Shown: piece by piece, positions 32,501 to 56,566 of the stretch
How the letters are laid out: each line of letters starts with the position of its first letter
Position numbering within the stretch: position 1 is the first letter of the stretch
Source: Amphibalanus amphitrite
Taxonomy: Eukaryota > Arthropoda > Thecostraca > Balanomorpha > Balanidae
DNA: 64,000 nucleotides
Assembly (NCBI RefSeq): GCF_019059575.1
Contig: NW_024881534.1
Span: 558,001 to 622,000 of the forward strand
Reading direction: 5' to 3'
Position numbers and translations under genes: made by a program
The notes under the pieces: generated by a model
The model's input: only the letters and a program-made list of their open reading frames with translations
The model's database searches: none
What the model was told of the DNA's origin: nothing

Positions 32501-34250
32501 GGTCTCCCGCGGACAGCAGGTGGACAGTTGGTTGCTCGGTCTGTGTTCGCCTCTGGGCCCAGCGGCGGGCGGCGTCGCCTGCCGCCCGCCGCGCCTCCTT
32601 TCCTCCCTCGCGCCGGCACGCCCGGTTACGCAGCACAAAGTAACGGCAGTCGGTCTCCTTCAGTCCCACACACGTCAGATTACGCTCCGGCGCGCAAAAA
32701 TAGGTTCACAATTTGTTATACAGGACTTTCTCTCGTCTCGGACGGCGCCGGACGCAGCCGGCGCGGTGACAGCCGCCCCTTTTGGACACGCGCAAGTCAA
32801 GTGTATAACGTGTAAGGTACCCTCGGCTGGAGGGCGCAGTATAACGCCCCTCCAACAGAGGCTACAAAGTATAAACGAAGCAAACTGGTCGTCAGAACCT
32901 GCAGCGCTTCAAGTGAATCTGGAAAATCCTAAGACATTCACGCACCAAATTGCGACCGACAGCCCGCGACACAATTTGTACTGTTCCCTAAAAGATATTG
33001 CCACGCACACAATCACGCATGGAGACTAGACTGGATCAGAAGTCGCGGGCTTGAGACCGCCGGGCCGGCACACGGAGGGCGCTGCCGCTGCCGCGGCCCT
33101 CGTGGCGGCGGGCCCGGCGCCAGTCCTGAGATCAGCGCCGGCGACCGCCCGGCCGCCCAGCACCCTTGCATCAGTGGAAGAATGCGTGCGCGAATCGTGT
33201 GCGTGGCCCGGCGCGGCCGGCCCGGACCCCAGGTCGGGCCGAAGCCGCCCGCCGGTACAGGAAACAGACAGACAGAACAGACGCGCGCTCCGTGCGCACC
33301 GGGCCGCGCCTTCGGTCCGTTCGCCAGTCGTCAGTCCAGCTCCACACTGCTCTCCGTAACGCTACTAATAAATAACCAGAGGCGCGTGCTGCGCGCGGGC
33401 CGGCCGGCCCACCGGCCCCCGCCGGCGGCCGGCCGGTCAGTCTCAGATCGCACGCTGTCCCGCGGCGCGGCGCGCCGGCCAGCCCGGCCGCGCGCCGACG
33501 CCCGAAGGAGGGACCTGGGGCGGAGATACCGGCCGTCCGTGTCACCGGACGCCGTCACATAGTCGGTCCTGTTCTCCAGCTCTCTCTCGCGCGCGCACAG
33601 CTCACACGAGCGCGCGCTTACATCACACCGGCTCGGCTCGCGATTTGGGCACGCCAGCTGACAATTTCGGCCCAGGAAAGAATACAACAGTTTACCATAT
33701 TTACCTCTAAACGACGCACCAGCTCCCCGGGTTGGCCCGACCGTGAGGGAACATGGAAAGAAAACACCTAAGCGCCGTCCGCCGCGCCTCTGTGAACTCT
33801 CGGATAGGGGATTAACTCTTGAGTAATGCTGTTGTTCTAAGCACACAAACGCACAAGAAAACAAACGAAACACTCAGTTTCCTACGCAGCGGAATGATAA
33901 CTTTAAAACGTCGTAAAACACACACCCACACACACGCACGCCCAGTGCTGCGAGGCGATCGCGCCTCGGCTGGGGCGCGTCCGGCACGGCCGGGGAGCGA
34001 GGCCCGCTCCCACCGGCCTCAGGCGGCCGGGCTGGGCGCCGGGGGCGGGCCGGCGGCGCCACCCCCGGCCCTATCACAATGTGTTGCGTGTGGGGAGTGA
34101 GCACCTGTCGGCGTGCGGCGGCAGCGGCGGCGGCGGCGGCGGAGAGCTGCAGGCGCCCGGGGCGCTGCAAAACGGGAACTACGACAGAGACAGTGACAGT
34201 CGGTCGGCCGGGGGCGGCCACTGGGGTGGCCGGGGAGCTGACCGGCGGCC
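32500..34250 (-). other. GC-rich region downstream of the helicase stop; includes its 3' UTR
   Basis: Very CpG-rich sequence from about 32540 to 33560 and 33940 to 34250, with many long open frames on both strands that follow from composition. No domain is recognised in any of them, including the 239-codon plus-strand frame at 32310-33029. The part adjoining 34251 must be the helicase 3' UTR. A minus-strand AATAAA was not found, so its end is unknown. Confidence 0.4.
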
Positions 34251-46603
<12,353 letters not shown>

Positions 46604-47089
46604 AGCACAAAGTTATTGAAAAAGGTTCCTTTAACCACCTTAGCTTCTTGTTTGTTTCAGAATGCTTGATAAAGCTAAGTGAATCAGTAACAAAGGATAA
46701 TAACGGTTCCCCGTCCGGCTTCCCCGTAACACCAGCGCCGCCGTTTCAATCAAAATGATTCTTAAATGTTCACTCTTTTCACAAAATTTAATCAATTACA
46801 AACGCTTTTTGTTTATTCAAAACGTTACAATTTTGAGTTATTTTGAAAATACTTGCTTTACAAACAATCCTGAAAAATTAATTTCTTTCATCACAGACAG
46901 CGTTGCAATTAATGTTCTTTTCCGTTTTGAAAGACCTGCGATTTAGGTGAATTTGTTATTACAATCGGTTTTTGGTGTTGGTATTGGAATTATCGAATGT
47001 CATCTTCAGTTATTCATGTTTCAGCTTCTTCAAACGATTTTTGCTGGCCCAGAAATGTTGCTTACCATATCTTTGTCGCTGCGTTGCAG
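46604..47089. promoter_or_regulatory. Divergent promoter region between the helicase and RpL8
   Basis: About 490 bp separate the two start codons. RpL8 has an acceptor just before its ATG (gcgttgcag|gtcatcATG, 47089/47090), so its transcript begins further up. A pyrimidine tract typical of ribosomal-protein starts (CTTTTCC at 46917) is followed by aaagacctgcgatttag|gtgaat, a plausible short first exon (46917-46946). The helicase 5' UTR would occupy the left part. Start sites are inferred from sequence only. Confidence 0.5.
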
Positions 47090-47095
47090 GTCATC

Positions 47096-50000
47096 ATGGG
47101 ACGCGTTATCCGCGCCCAGCGTAAGGGAAGGGGGTCAATTTTCACGGCCCATACCAAGCACAGGAAGGGTGCCCCTAAGCTGCGTAGTTTGGACTATGCT
47201 GAACGTCATGGCTACATCAAGGGAGTGGTCAAGGTAAGTCAATTTTTTTTTCTATTTGTAATTTGAATTGAAATTAATCTGCATATATCCTTACAAAACA
47301 TGGCAGTGTTTCACGGCAGGGTTTCACTGCGGCGTTGGTGCGGTGTTTGAGACTTATTCTGTTTGACGCTCCAGCTTCACGGGCGTCTGGGTTTGTTGAC
47401 ATTTCAATGGAAGCCCAAAGCATCGCTGCGCGCAGCGTGCTGCTGTGAAACCACCCAGGTTGAGGTGTGCTGGATTGTTTCGCAGCACACCACTACATGA
47501 CACTATCAGGTGCCGCTGCCAGGTTCTTGTGAAACCATACTGCAATTCTGCTTAATGTATGTATGGGAGCTATCAATAATTATCTTAATAACATGCGTGG
47601 TGCACAGTGAAATGGCCCCAAATGACTGGCATATGGTGATTAATGATTATTCACCTGTTTTTTCTCATTGTAGGAAATGTATGGTTCTAAGTATTTCATG
47701 ATAGCTTACAAGTTACAATGCAATTGAGCTTATCGGTGGAGCCAACAAATAACTAAATGCTTATACTGGCTCCACATACTGGCACATACTGGCTCCAATT
47801 GTATTGTATTGTATTTACTACAAGCACCCACAGGCAAACGCCCTTTTAACAGGTGCAGTCAAAACAGTACATAAAATCATAAACAAGATGAGGTGAAAAC
47901 ACAAGTGATTCACAACACTGTAGTTAAAAGCACGGCATAATTGTTGGCTGCATATTTGTTGGCTCCACCAATAACCTCAACACAAATATGTCCCTAGATA
48001 GTAAGCTTACAATGCAAGTGGTCATTGCATATTGACTCTAAATTCTCTAGTTCTGGTTTTTCAGAAGTTTCTTGTTTTGGAATTGGATGCACAATTAATC
48101 TACATATCATGCGGAATCATAGGTGATTGTGGATTATTGTGTTTTGCCATAAAAAGTAAAAACTGTTCCTTGAGCTCCAAGCTGGGATAGGGTTTAGTTT
48201 GTTAGCTGTTAAGAAATATTTTCAAATAGGTAACACTTAAATTTTGCCTTGCATAACTGTTTTTAGTCTGATAAATCTGACCACTGGCATATCCAGGCTG
48301 TATTTTCTATTTGGGACACTGCTCACCCTTTCAACATCCAAAATATATAATTTTGCTGTTTTTGCTGAATAGATCTGTCACAAAGTGTAAGCCAAATATA
48401 AGCACCATCAGGCATCAGCTCAGCTGTTCTCTACATGGGGAGCAGTCCCTGAACTGCATGAGCCATGCACTGATGTCTGATAGCCAATTTGACTTACAAA
48501 GGCTTTATTCAACAAACAACAGGGCATGATGGCACCTTGACCTGACAAAAGAAAAGCCATTAACCATGTGCCAGAAACAGAATAGTAGCCGCAGCATGCA
48601 GCAGTCACTCACAACATGTGTCATGCAGATGGAACACTTCATGATATTCCCTGCCAACAAAATGACTACATATCTTAATCTAGTCGCTTTGGGGTTCCCC
48701 TTTCACGCATCGAGCGCTGTAGAGGTATGCGAGTCTTCTCATCAGCATTCGGACGAACGCCGCGTTTCCGCATTGGACGAATAGCCGACGTGTCCCCGGT
48801 CTCGCCAGCTCTGAGGAAAGTGTCTGATGGGTTCATGTTTGATGTTTTACTCACGAGGCTGGGACTGGTCATCACAGTCAGCTGGGTTCAACTCAGGGTC
48901 CCACGACGGTTCACCTGTGATACCTGGCTGGAGAACGACATCCTTATCATGACCGCGAACAGGGACATCACCCGGCGGAGCAAGATCACGAACAGACACA
49001 GCTTTTTCCTGACCGCGAGGCAGCCTCACGTGTGCATACTATGGGTTGACATCGAGAACATCGACCTCTTCGACCAACGTTTCGTACTTTGAACGGCGGA
49101 CATGTCGTTTTAGCAGCACTTTCCCCGGCGCAGGTAGCCAAGAGGGAACAGATTGGCCACAGGCTGAGTGCCTCTGGAAGGCGAAAATACGCTCGTGCGG
49201 TGTTAAGTTCGTGGCCGTACAAAGCAGCGTTCGGATAGAATGAAGAAACAGAATAGTAGCCACACCATGCAGCAGGCACTCACAACATGCATCATGCAAA
49301 CAGGACAGTTCACCACACCGCACACTAGCATTACCTAGCTTCCCAACTGTGATGCGTCAAAATTCTCTGTGTGGTGGGTGTTTCACTTTTTGGCCACTTC
49401 ATCCTTCAATGGGGCTGCTCTATTGACCATGTAATTGATTGTAGTTCCAGCACGCTACACCCAGTTAATGTGAAGTAATAGCCTGAGGAACAATTCTTTA
49501 CACATCTGATTTGGCATGTGACACACGCCATGCCAGTCACCCATATGCATAAAAAAGTTGAACTCGTGGTTGAACGGATGGGGCTATCTAATGCAGAAGA
49601 CTATTTGTCGGTCGGCCAAGCAGGGTCCGAGATTAACAAGGCTGTGAAAAATGTCACTGGGTAGGATTTTCTGCTACTCATACGCATATAAATTGCGAAT
49701 AAACCCATAGAAATCTTGTAAACCAGCAAAAAATTGGCGCGGTCGCTTGAAACACTTGCCATTGTAATAAACTAGTGCTTATATTTCATATTTACCCCCG
49801 AAATAACACATTGTGGTCGGGCCTGGATGACATATTTGTCGACTGTAAAAGCAACAGTTGCATTACCTGCATGCACTGTCTTTACTTCTGCTCTGACAGA
49901 GTGCACATGACACCATTTTCCACGGACAAACTGAATTTATTATAGCATTAATGTGCAGGAACTCAAACATGCTTAATTACCCCCTTGTGTCTGTATAATT

Positions 50001-52021
50001 TGCCCTTACACTCGTGACATGATGATTTGATATCTCTGAAGCCAATGCTGAACCCCCGCATTTTCGACCAAGAGGCTGTTTCTGATGTACCCATGACAAG
50101 TCAGTTTTATTGAAGTGTTTATGCAGACTTCTCACCCCTCCCCCCATCTTGTCTGTCAGGAGCTGATCCACGACCCTGGCCGCGGCGCGCCGCTGGCCGT
50201 CGTCCACTTCCGCGACCCGTACCGCTACAAGACGCGCAAGGAGCTGCTGCTGGCCGCCGAGGGCATGCACACGGGCATGTTCATCTACTGCGGCGTCAAG
50301 GCGGCGCTGCAGATCGGCAACGTGCTGCCCGTCGGCCGCATGCCCGAGGGCACCATCATCTGCAACCTGGAGGAGAAGTCTGGCGACCGCGGCCGGCTCG
50401 CCAGGACATCCGGTGAGCGAGGCGGCGCCCGGCGGTGGATTTAGTCTGGCCGAGGGACGGGTTTTGCCGTTGCCGATAATTTAATTTTGAAATTTTACGA
50501 TATTTTTGCCAAATGTGATAAATGCCAGAGGTTATCGAAGATCCTTGACTTGTGTAGTTGCAAAATCTCCTATTGTAAATTAGCACAAGGTCAGACAGCA
50601 CATCAGAATGTGAGTTCACATGTATGCAGTTTTGTGGTTTGAAGTTATTTAATTGCTGCTACTCCGATTCCTCGGTTGAATCCTTATACTACATCGTGTA
50701 TGATGATTCGTTTTGTCTGAAGCTAATGCTGAAACTCTCCGCATTATCGACCAAGAGGCTGTTTCTGACTGCGTCCCCTCCCACCCAAACACGGCCGGGT
50801 CTGCGTCCCTCCCTGACACATCTCCGCTATGCCTCTTGGCAGGCAACTACGCCACGGTTGTGTCGCACAACCCGGACACGAAGAAGACGCGCATCAAGCT
50901 GCCGTCCGGCTCCAAGAAGGTGATCCCGTCGGCCAACCGCGCCATGGTCGGTGAGTGACCACCTGCTGACAAGAGGGGAGATGGCTGACAAGAGAGTGAG
51001 AGAGGGCTGACTGGAGGGGGAGGAAGCCAACCCCGGAGGGACCTGATGAAACATCGGGTCCCTCCTGGACCTGATCAGGTCCCTCCATCCATCCAGCGAC
51101 TACTGAGTGCGCTGGATGGATGGAGCCGAGTCGAGGGTGGGATGTGACGGAAACGTGGAGGGATGAAGACGGGCTTTGAATTTTTGGGTTGTGGGGTGGA
51201 AGACGGACAGCCGAGCGATTTACAGTTAAGCAGGTCCAGCTTGTTGTTAAAGTTTTGCTTTGGAACACCTTTGCTCGTTATAGTATGCTGGAATTAATTT
51301 GTCTCGATCTTTGTTTCCGGTGATGCCGTAGTGCTCTTGCCAAGAAATGACACCCAATTTCTCTATTTATATTTCATTGTCAATTTCTCGGCACGTCAAT
51401 GTTATGTTTTGCGATCTATGCACCTTCTGACTGGCCATCCTGGTCGGCTGCAGGCATCATCGCCGGCGGCGGTCGTACCGACAAGCCCATCATGAAGGCC
51501 GGCCGTGCCTTCCACAAGTACCGCGCCAAGCGCAACGCCTGGCCCACCGTGCGTGGTGTGTGCATGAACCCCGTCGAGCACCCCCACGGAGGAGGAAACC
51601 ACCAGCATATCGGCAAGGCGTCCACCATCGCGCGTGGCAAGTCGCCCGGAAAGAAGGTGAGATATGGGCAAATAGGATTAGTTTGGAGAGGGGACTGCCG
51701 GGTTTGTAATGCTAATGATTCGAGTAGTAATGTTGCTGGCTACGTTTGCTTGTTTACCGTACATTGCGATCAGCTTGTGGTTGATTTGTGTTTTGCCTGT
51801 TCCGTTGTAAATGATGATTGTTCATGTCTGAAGCTAATGCTGATATTCTCTGCATTATCGACCAAGAGGCTGTTTCTGACGTTACGGCCCGTGCTATGTA
51901 CCGCCGTGTCGTCCCGCCGTGTGCTGACCCGGCCCACCCCCCGTTACAGGTCGGTCTCATCGCAGCCCGGCGGACCGGTCGTATCCGCGGAGGAAAGAAA
52001 CTGGTCAAGGACTCCGACTAA
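47096..52021 (+). CDS. 60S ribosomal protein L8 (uL2)
   Basis: Core protein of the large ribosomal subunit (bacterial L2 homologue), near the peptidyl-transferase centre. Coding exons 47096-47233, 50160-50412, 50843-50950, 51454-51656, 51950-52021 join in phase to 774 nt, 257 residues, the usual length. It starts [14 protein letters not shown] and has the family signatures [17 protein letters not shown] and [16 protein letters not shown] (its histidine-rich loop, which in this family contains the hydroxylated histidine). The C-terminus [13 protein letters not shown] is followed by LVKDSD, as in arthropods. The start lies seven bases after a splice acceptor, so a 5' UTR exon exists upstream. 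Coding exons 2-5 are GC-rich while introns are AT-rich. Introns 1, 2 and 4 each contain a box C/D snoRNA-like unit, and intron 1 also holds a retrotransposon relic. Confidence 0.98.
48566..49312. repeat. About 70-bp imperfect direct repeats flanking a retroelement fragment
   Basis: The stretch aaacagaatagtagccgcag through cactcacaacatgtgtcatg (about 48573-48640) recurs with differences at about 49246-49312. Between the two lies the Gypsy integrase relic. The repeats could be two copies of a small element or the result of a duplication with insertion. Too short for LTRs. Confidence 0.6.
48676..49250 (-). pseudogene. Gypsy-type retrotransposon pol fragment (integrase C-terminal part)
   Basis: On the minus strand one frame reads [11 protein letters not shown], then [20 protein letters not shown] and [16 protein letters not shown]. 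This is the post-catalytic integrase tail typical of arthropod Gypsy elements. An in-frame TAG at about 49037-49039 interrupts it, then [20 protein letters not shown] continues in the same frame. A frameshift follows before the usual basic ending ([11 protein letters not shown], to 48678). No reverse transcriptase, protease, gag or LTR is present, so this is a dead 3' fragment in RpL8 intron 1. Confidence 0.8.
50014..50090 (+). ncRNA. Box C/D snoRNA-like unit, copy A (RpL8 intron 1)
   Basis: C box ATGATGA (50019-50025), D' box CTGA (50036-50039), a C'-like tgctga (50046) and D box CTGA (50082-50085). The 21 nt cgaccaagaggctgtttctga, which include the D box, are identical in all three copies, as expected for a guide. 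The unit ends about 70 bases before the next exon, the usual distance for intron-encoded C/D snoRNAs in ribosomal-protein genes. The terminal stem is poor in this copy. The rRNA target was not identified. Confidence 0.75.
50696..50773 (+). ncRNA. Box C/D snoRNA-like unit, copy B (RpL8 intron 2)
   Basis: C box ATGATGA (50700-50706), D' CTGA (50717-50720), C'-like tgctga, D box CTGA (50765-50768). It shares the same element just upstream of D (attatcgaccaagaggctg) with copy C, and the D' region gtctgaagctaatgctga is identical to copy C. It lies about 70 bases upstream of exon 3. The terminal stem is weak (three pairs including a wobble). Confidence 0.8.
51807..51886 (+). ncRNA. Box C/D snoRNA-like unit, copy C (RpL8 intron 4)
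   Basis: C box ATGATGA (51811-51817), D' CTGA (51828-51831), C'-like tgctga (51838), D box CTGA (51876-51879). GTAA just before the C box can pair with TTAC after the D box, giving a short terminal stem. It sits about 65 bases upstream of exon 5. The sequence between the boxes matches copy B almost throughout. This is the best-formed of the three. Confidence 0.82.
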
Positions 52022-54391
52022 ACCAAACATCATTGACTCGAGAATATACGCTCCGTGGAAACTCATGTCTTTCGGGTCTGAGGCCATTTGGGAGAGTACA
52101 GCTGGATGGAATGGCAGTTTTAGTGAGGGTTTTATGAAGAGGCAACTGAATATGCTGAGAGCTAATATGATTGAAACTGTCATTATCAAACGAAGGAAAA
52201 GAAATACGAATGCGAAATGTGATACATGTAGTGATCTGTGGTTAGAATGAATGATCATTGAATGGGTGAATGAACGAATAAGAGTGAAAACGTGACTAAG
52301 ATGTGCCGTGCTGTTTCCTGAGACTGGGACTGCAGGTTAGTTCTAAACGTTACGTTCGGTCGGCCGTGCAGAGCATAGAAACTGCTTCAGCCGTAATCTT
52401 CCCACAGAGATCAATGGTAATAGCGGGGTCCAGAAAGTCGTTAGGCCACGGTCGGCGGTATGCGACCAGAGAACAATGCCACAGAGAACGGCAAAGCATT
52501 TTCCAGAATCGCCCTTTTTTACGCCAGGGCTACTCATCAAAAGCAAACGAAGTTTTAGAGAATTGCACTCTTTTTTCCGCCTTTTTTCGAAAGCTACCAA
52601 AAGTTATGAAGCTGTCCATAAATCGATTAACCACAGATTATGTTACGGACCAAGCGAAGGAGACTTGAACCGCACAACAGAAAAAGCGCCTTTATATGTA
52701 GGAATACGAATCCCGAAATCCAGGTGGATTATGATGTTCGACAGGTAGTTGTTAGAGGGCACTGCCGTCGCTACAATAGATGGCAGGCTTGTCGCTCAAT
52801 CTTCCAGTTTTCCTTCATGATACCAGCCAGTATTGATTATTTCGGCACAAGCAGCTGCCCTGATCCATTCGCATTCGACTGGCCAACTACATTCGAAATC
52901 AAATTTTGGAAACGTGAAAAGAGGTCGAATTTATTAACATAACGTATCATACATTTTGCTCAAAACATTTTATTATTCATGCACAAACACGTGGGCAATC
53001 GGGCGCAAAAGCGCAGCAGTTCTCTATATACCTACCAAAGCCAGGGTAGGTATTGAGTGTGTACCAAACCCAGGTACCAAACCTACCATGAGCGTAGCCG
53101 GAGCGTAGCGAGCGTAGTTGACGAAGGCGCGGATGTGATGCTCGTCTTCGGTCTCCCACGTTTTTTTTTTGTGTGGCTGGAGTCAAATTTCATTCATTTC
53201 ATTAGTGACCCTGTGTCAGCGCTGCGAAGAGTGCAGGTGAGAAGAAGGGGAAAATAAGGATAAAAGCGTCCATAACTGTTTCAATAATGCTCCGGTTTTT
53301 GAACTGCAGAGGGCTGCGATTTCGCTTCATATTGCTTGAGCTTTTAGGGTGCCTTTGTGTTTATTTTTGTACTTTTCCCTCACGGATCGCCTTCGGTGCT
53401 GTCGCCTGACACTGCCCAATTTAGTGCATCATTGGATTTTCTTTGACCGACTGGCAACTACCCACCCATGTCCCTATTGCCGTGTTCGGTGCCACACCGG
53501 CCATGTCAGTTACGAGTTTATCGCTTGTGTTTTGTAATGGATTCGCCCTCTTACAGCGTGGTTGGCCGTCGTTTGATACCGTCTTCTATGACCGCAGGGC
53601 CTTGCTGCGAGCCATCTGCAGTCTCCCGTCTCCAGTCTCCAATCTCAATCATCTCCAGTCTCCAATCCATCCACAACTCGGCCATCCTGATCGAGGACGT
53701 GCGATGCTCATTTGGTGCTAAATACCTACTCCAGACCAACTGAGCAGCATTGGTGAGTACCTGTTGGAGCAAGACCTTGCTCAGCTGGTGCAAATCTTTT
53801 GCTGCGTTGCTTCGCCTTCCACCATGTCATTGTCACATATTTTCGGTTACATTTTTAGTTGACTGTCTTCCTTAGCGCTCTCCACTACCATATTAATCTG
53901 CTCGTACTTCTGTTATCTCCAAACCACGAGAATATCACGGTCCACAGTCCGTGAGTCGTCAATCTCGTCATTTGTCGAACCGCCTCATCTGATAGTGCAG
54001 CGACTGGCCTACGATCAGGGTGCGTCGTTATGGTCTCTGAGGAGGCAGTATTGGCAACTGACAGGTTCTGGAACTGACTGAGGCCATACAACTGCGTCAT
54101 AGCAAAGCTTTAAGACAAGAGTGGGGGTGGGGGAGGGGAGGGTAGGACCGGGAAAGGTGAATGGGTACGTCCGTGGTTACAGCGGCTCTGGATGCTGCCC
54201 TTGCAATTTATGTTTTTCTTGTTTTGAGATGGCGGCGATTTTCGTGTTATGTGATCGGTGCCTACCTACCTGCCTTTGTTGGAGCCCTCAGCCCGTTCTA
54301 AGTAAGAATTGAAGTTCCTAACTGCATCAGTCCTCAGGTGATGCGTGGTTATCCTCGACCGTTTTGAAGCACTGGATACCTATAATGTATA
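52022..54391. other. Intergenic between RpL8 and the mariner relic; no gene
   Basis: This is the RpL8 3' flank, with no clear AATAAA near the stop. Only short frames without domains follow. Small local repeats (agcgtag near 53090-53120, ccagtctccaat near 53630-53670) are present. No RNA gene is recognised. Confidence 0.45.
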
Positions 54392-55382
54392 CAGGGTGGA
54401 CCAAAAAGGATGGAAACATTTTAAACTCGTATAAAACATGCAATTTTGCATGCAGGTGACTGAAAATGATACCAAACGAGAGTACATTTTGTGGAAATTC
54501 ATAATGACATCATGCTCAGCTGCTTTCTCTCGTTTTCAGTCTCTCACAGTAGATATTCGAGGAGACCACCTTCGCGAGACAGGCACAGAGCGGCCCGCCT
54601 GGCGGCTGACGCGATAGCCCGACGACACAAGTCCTCTGGTATGACTCGCACAGCCTTGGTGATCGCTCTCTTCAGGTCACTAAAGCTTACAGAACCTTCT
54701 TTATAGACCTGACCGGTGACCCTTGAGATGACCCTACAGGAAAAAAATCCATAGGGTCAGGTCGGTTGAGCAGACAGGCCAGTTCCACTTCGGTTCGAGA
54801 GTGGGAGCGACATGGCTGACCTACCAAGCGACGCTAAAGAAGTTCTTGAAGTGAGATCAAGCGACGTATGGCAGTATCTTGGACCTCATGTGGCTCCAGC
54901 AAGGCGGTGCGTCCCCTCACATAGCAAAACAATGCTCAAGTGGATCGAGAACCACTCAGGTGACCGGCTGATATCCCGCGGTGCCAGTCGGAACTGGCCC
55001 GTCTGCTCACTTGACTTGACCCTTATGGATTTTTTTCCTGTAGCGTCATCTCAAGGGCTAGGTCTACAAAGAAGGTCCAGCAGGCCTCTGTGGCCTGAAG
55101 AGAGCGATCACCAAGGCTGTGGAGTGGAGTCATACCAGAGGACATGTGTCGTCGGGCTATCGCGTCAGCCGCCAGGCGGGCCGATCTGTGCCTGTCTCGC
55201 AAAGGTGGTCTCCTTGAACATCTACTGTGAGAGACTGAAAACGAGAGAAAGCAGCTGAGCATGATGTCATTATGAATTTCCACAAAATATACTCTCGTTT
55301 GGTATCATTTTCAGTCACCTGCATGCAATATTGTATGTTTTATGCGAGTTTAAAATGTTTCCATCCTTTTTGGTCCACCCTG
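54392..55382. mobile_element. Fold-back mariner/Tc1-type relic with about 395-bp inverted arms
   Basis: The ends CAGGGTGGACCAAAAAGGAT and the inverse on the right are flanked by TA on both sides (54390-54391, 55383-55384), the Tc1/mariner target. The arms 54392-54788 and 54991-55382 are inverted copies of each other with scattered differences, separated by about 200 bp. The right half, on plus, still encodes the end of a mariner-like transposase: KTMLKWIENHSGDRLISRG, then SLDLTLMDFF, corresponding to the SPDLTPLDFFLWG region with the third catalytic Asp. The left arm is an inverted duplicate of that same coding segment. Not functional. Confidence 0.85.
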
Positions 55383-55384
55383 TA

Positions 55385-56245
55385 GTTGGCATATGTTTTA
55401 AAAGTTAATGCTTTTTATCTCGCATCAATGACTATAGCATACGTTCTCCATTGAGCAAGCAGACTGGAACTACCAAGTACCAGTCATATATATTTTGCGT
55501 CTTAATTAGCATATCAGCTTTAATTGTCATTGCGACATATCACCGGTTGTAGGATTGAGGAATGCGGCTAAATTCAGGCCGACGGCACATATAGGTCCGT
55601 GTACCCGTTGTTTCAAACTCGGGTTCTCGATGTCGCAAAACCGAATATCTTTCTGTTATGCAGGCAATTTGCAAGAGGCGGTCTTATTTCGTTTTCAGTG
55701 TAAACGATCCGGACAATCGATTGCATTGGTTTCGAAATGGACCTTACCTATTCTCTAGCCTCTGCACATTTGCAATGGAATCACTCTTCTGCAGACTGCA
55801 ACGGTCCCTACAACGCGTCAAAAATACTGCTGTCAATTGGGTTTTCTTCACCAGACCTGCCCCCAGCTAAGAGACATGTGTAGCACTTAACCATGACAGC
55901 GGCAGTAGTATCGGTAGAGTGGCGGTAGCGGCGACCGTGCGGCCACTCTCAGCGGGGAGCCGGCCCGGCCCGACCTGACCTCGATGGCACATCCTGCTCC
56001 GTTCGCCTGAGTCACTAATTGAAGCCAGACACTGCGGCGCCGCACCCCGCCAGAGGTGTCTGGGAGCGGAACGGACCTATATTCGCAGCTCCCTATAGTG
56101 GGGAGCTGGAGACTGGTCACGGTAATCGGATTCGGTGTCTGTGTTAGCAGTAGGCACTCAGTTTCCACAATTACGATGGAGACCGAGACTATGTAGTTGT
56201 TGATTGCCGATTGTGTATCCTTATGCAGCATGTATGTATTTGTAT
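55385..56245. other. Intergenic, nothing recognised
   Basis: Mixed-composition sequence with short frames only. No repeat or domain was seen. Confidence 0.4.
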
Positions 56246-56335
56246 CCATTGTATAAATCCATCCATATCTATGGATTTATACAATGGAATAATTGTCTGG
56301 CTCCATTCTTGGCAGGATGTGCCAAGAATGGAGCC
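56246..56335. other. Two adjacent perfect hairpins
   Basis: Hairpin 1 has 17-bp arms ccattgtataaatccat (56246-56262) and the inverse (56271-56287), with an 8-base loop. Hairpin 2 has 16-bp arms ggctccattcttggca (56299-56314) and the inverse (56320-56335), with a 5-base loop. Only 11 bases lie between them. The stems are short for animal pre-miRNAs. They may be ends of fold-back transposon DNA. Confidence 0.9.
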
Positions 56336-56566
56336 CAATCTTATAAAATGCCGTACTATTCTATTCACGGCATTTGGTAGCATTGACAGTCATACCAGTG
56401 CCGACAAACGGTTATCCGAGTTGACAAAATGATTCTTTGGACTATCAACCTATACGATGGACTGAAATGCGTGAAAACCATTTTGTATTTGATAGCCGTT
56501 TTCTGCAGCTTAACTTCAGCCAGTGCTGCCATATCCATTTCACGGCGTTTATAAGATTGGGCCCAT
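56332..56566. mobile_element. Small inverted-repeat element (about 230 bp)
   Basis: The left end gcccaatcttataaaatgcc and the inverse of the right end (gcccaatcttataaacgccg) match over about 20 bases. An internal cacggcattt adds to the symmetry. It directly abuts the second hairpin. No target duplication is fixed. Confidence 0.55.

Noticed and set aside
32310-33029. 239-codon plus-strand frame
   Set aside because: CpG-rich composition with open frames in nearly all phases, no domain, and it lies in the helicase 3' region.
50951-51453. A fourth snoRNA in RpL8 intron 3
   Set aside because: The guide and ordered C and D boxes are absent; only a loose tgatg word near 51322 is present.
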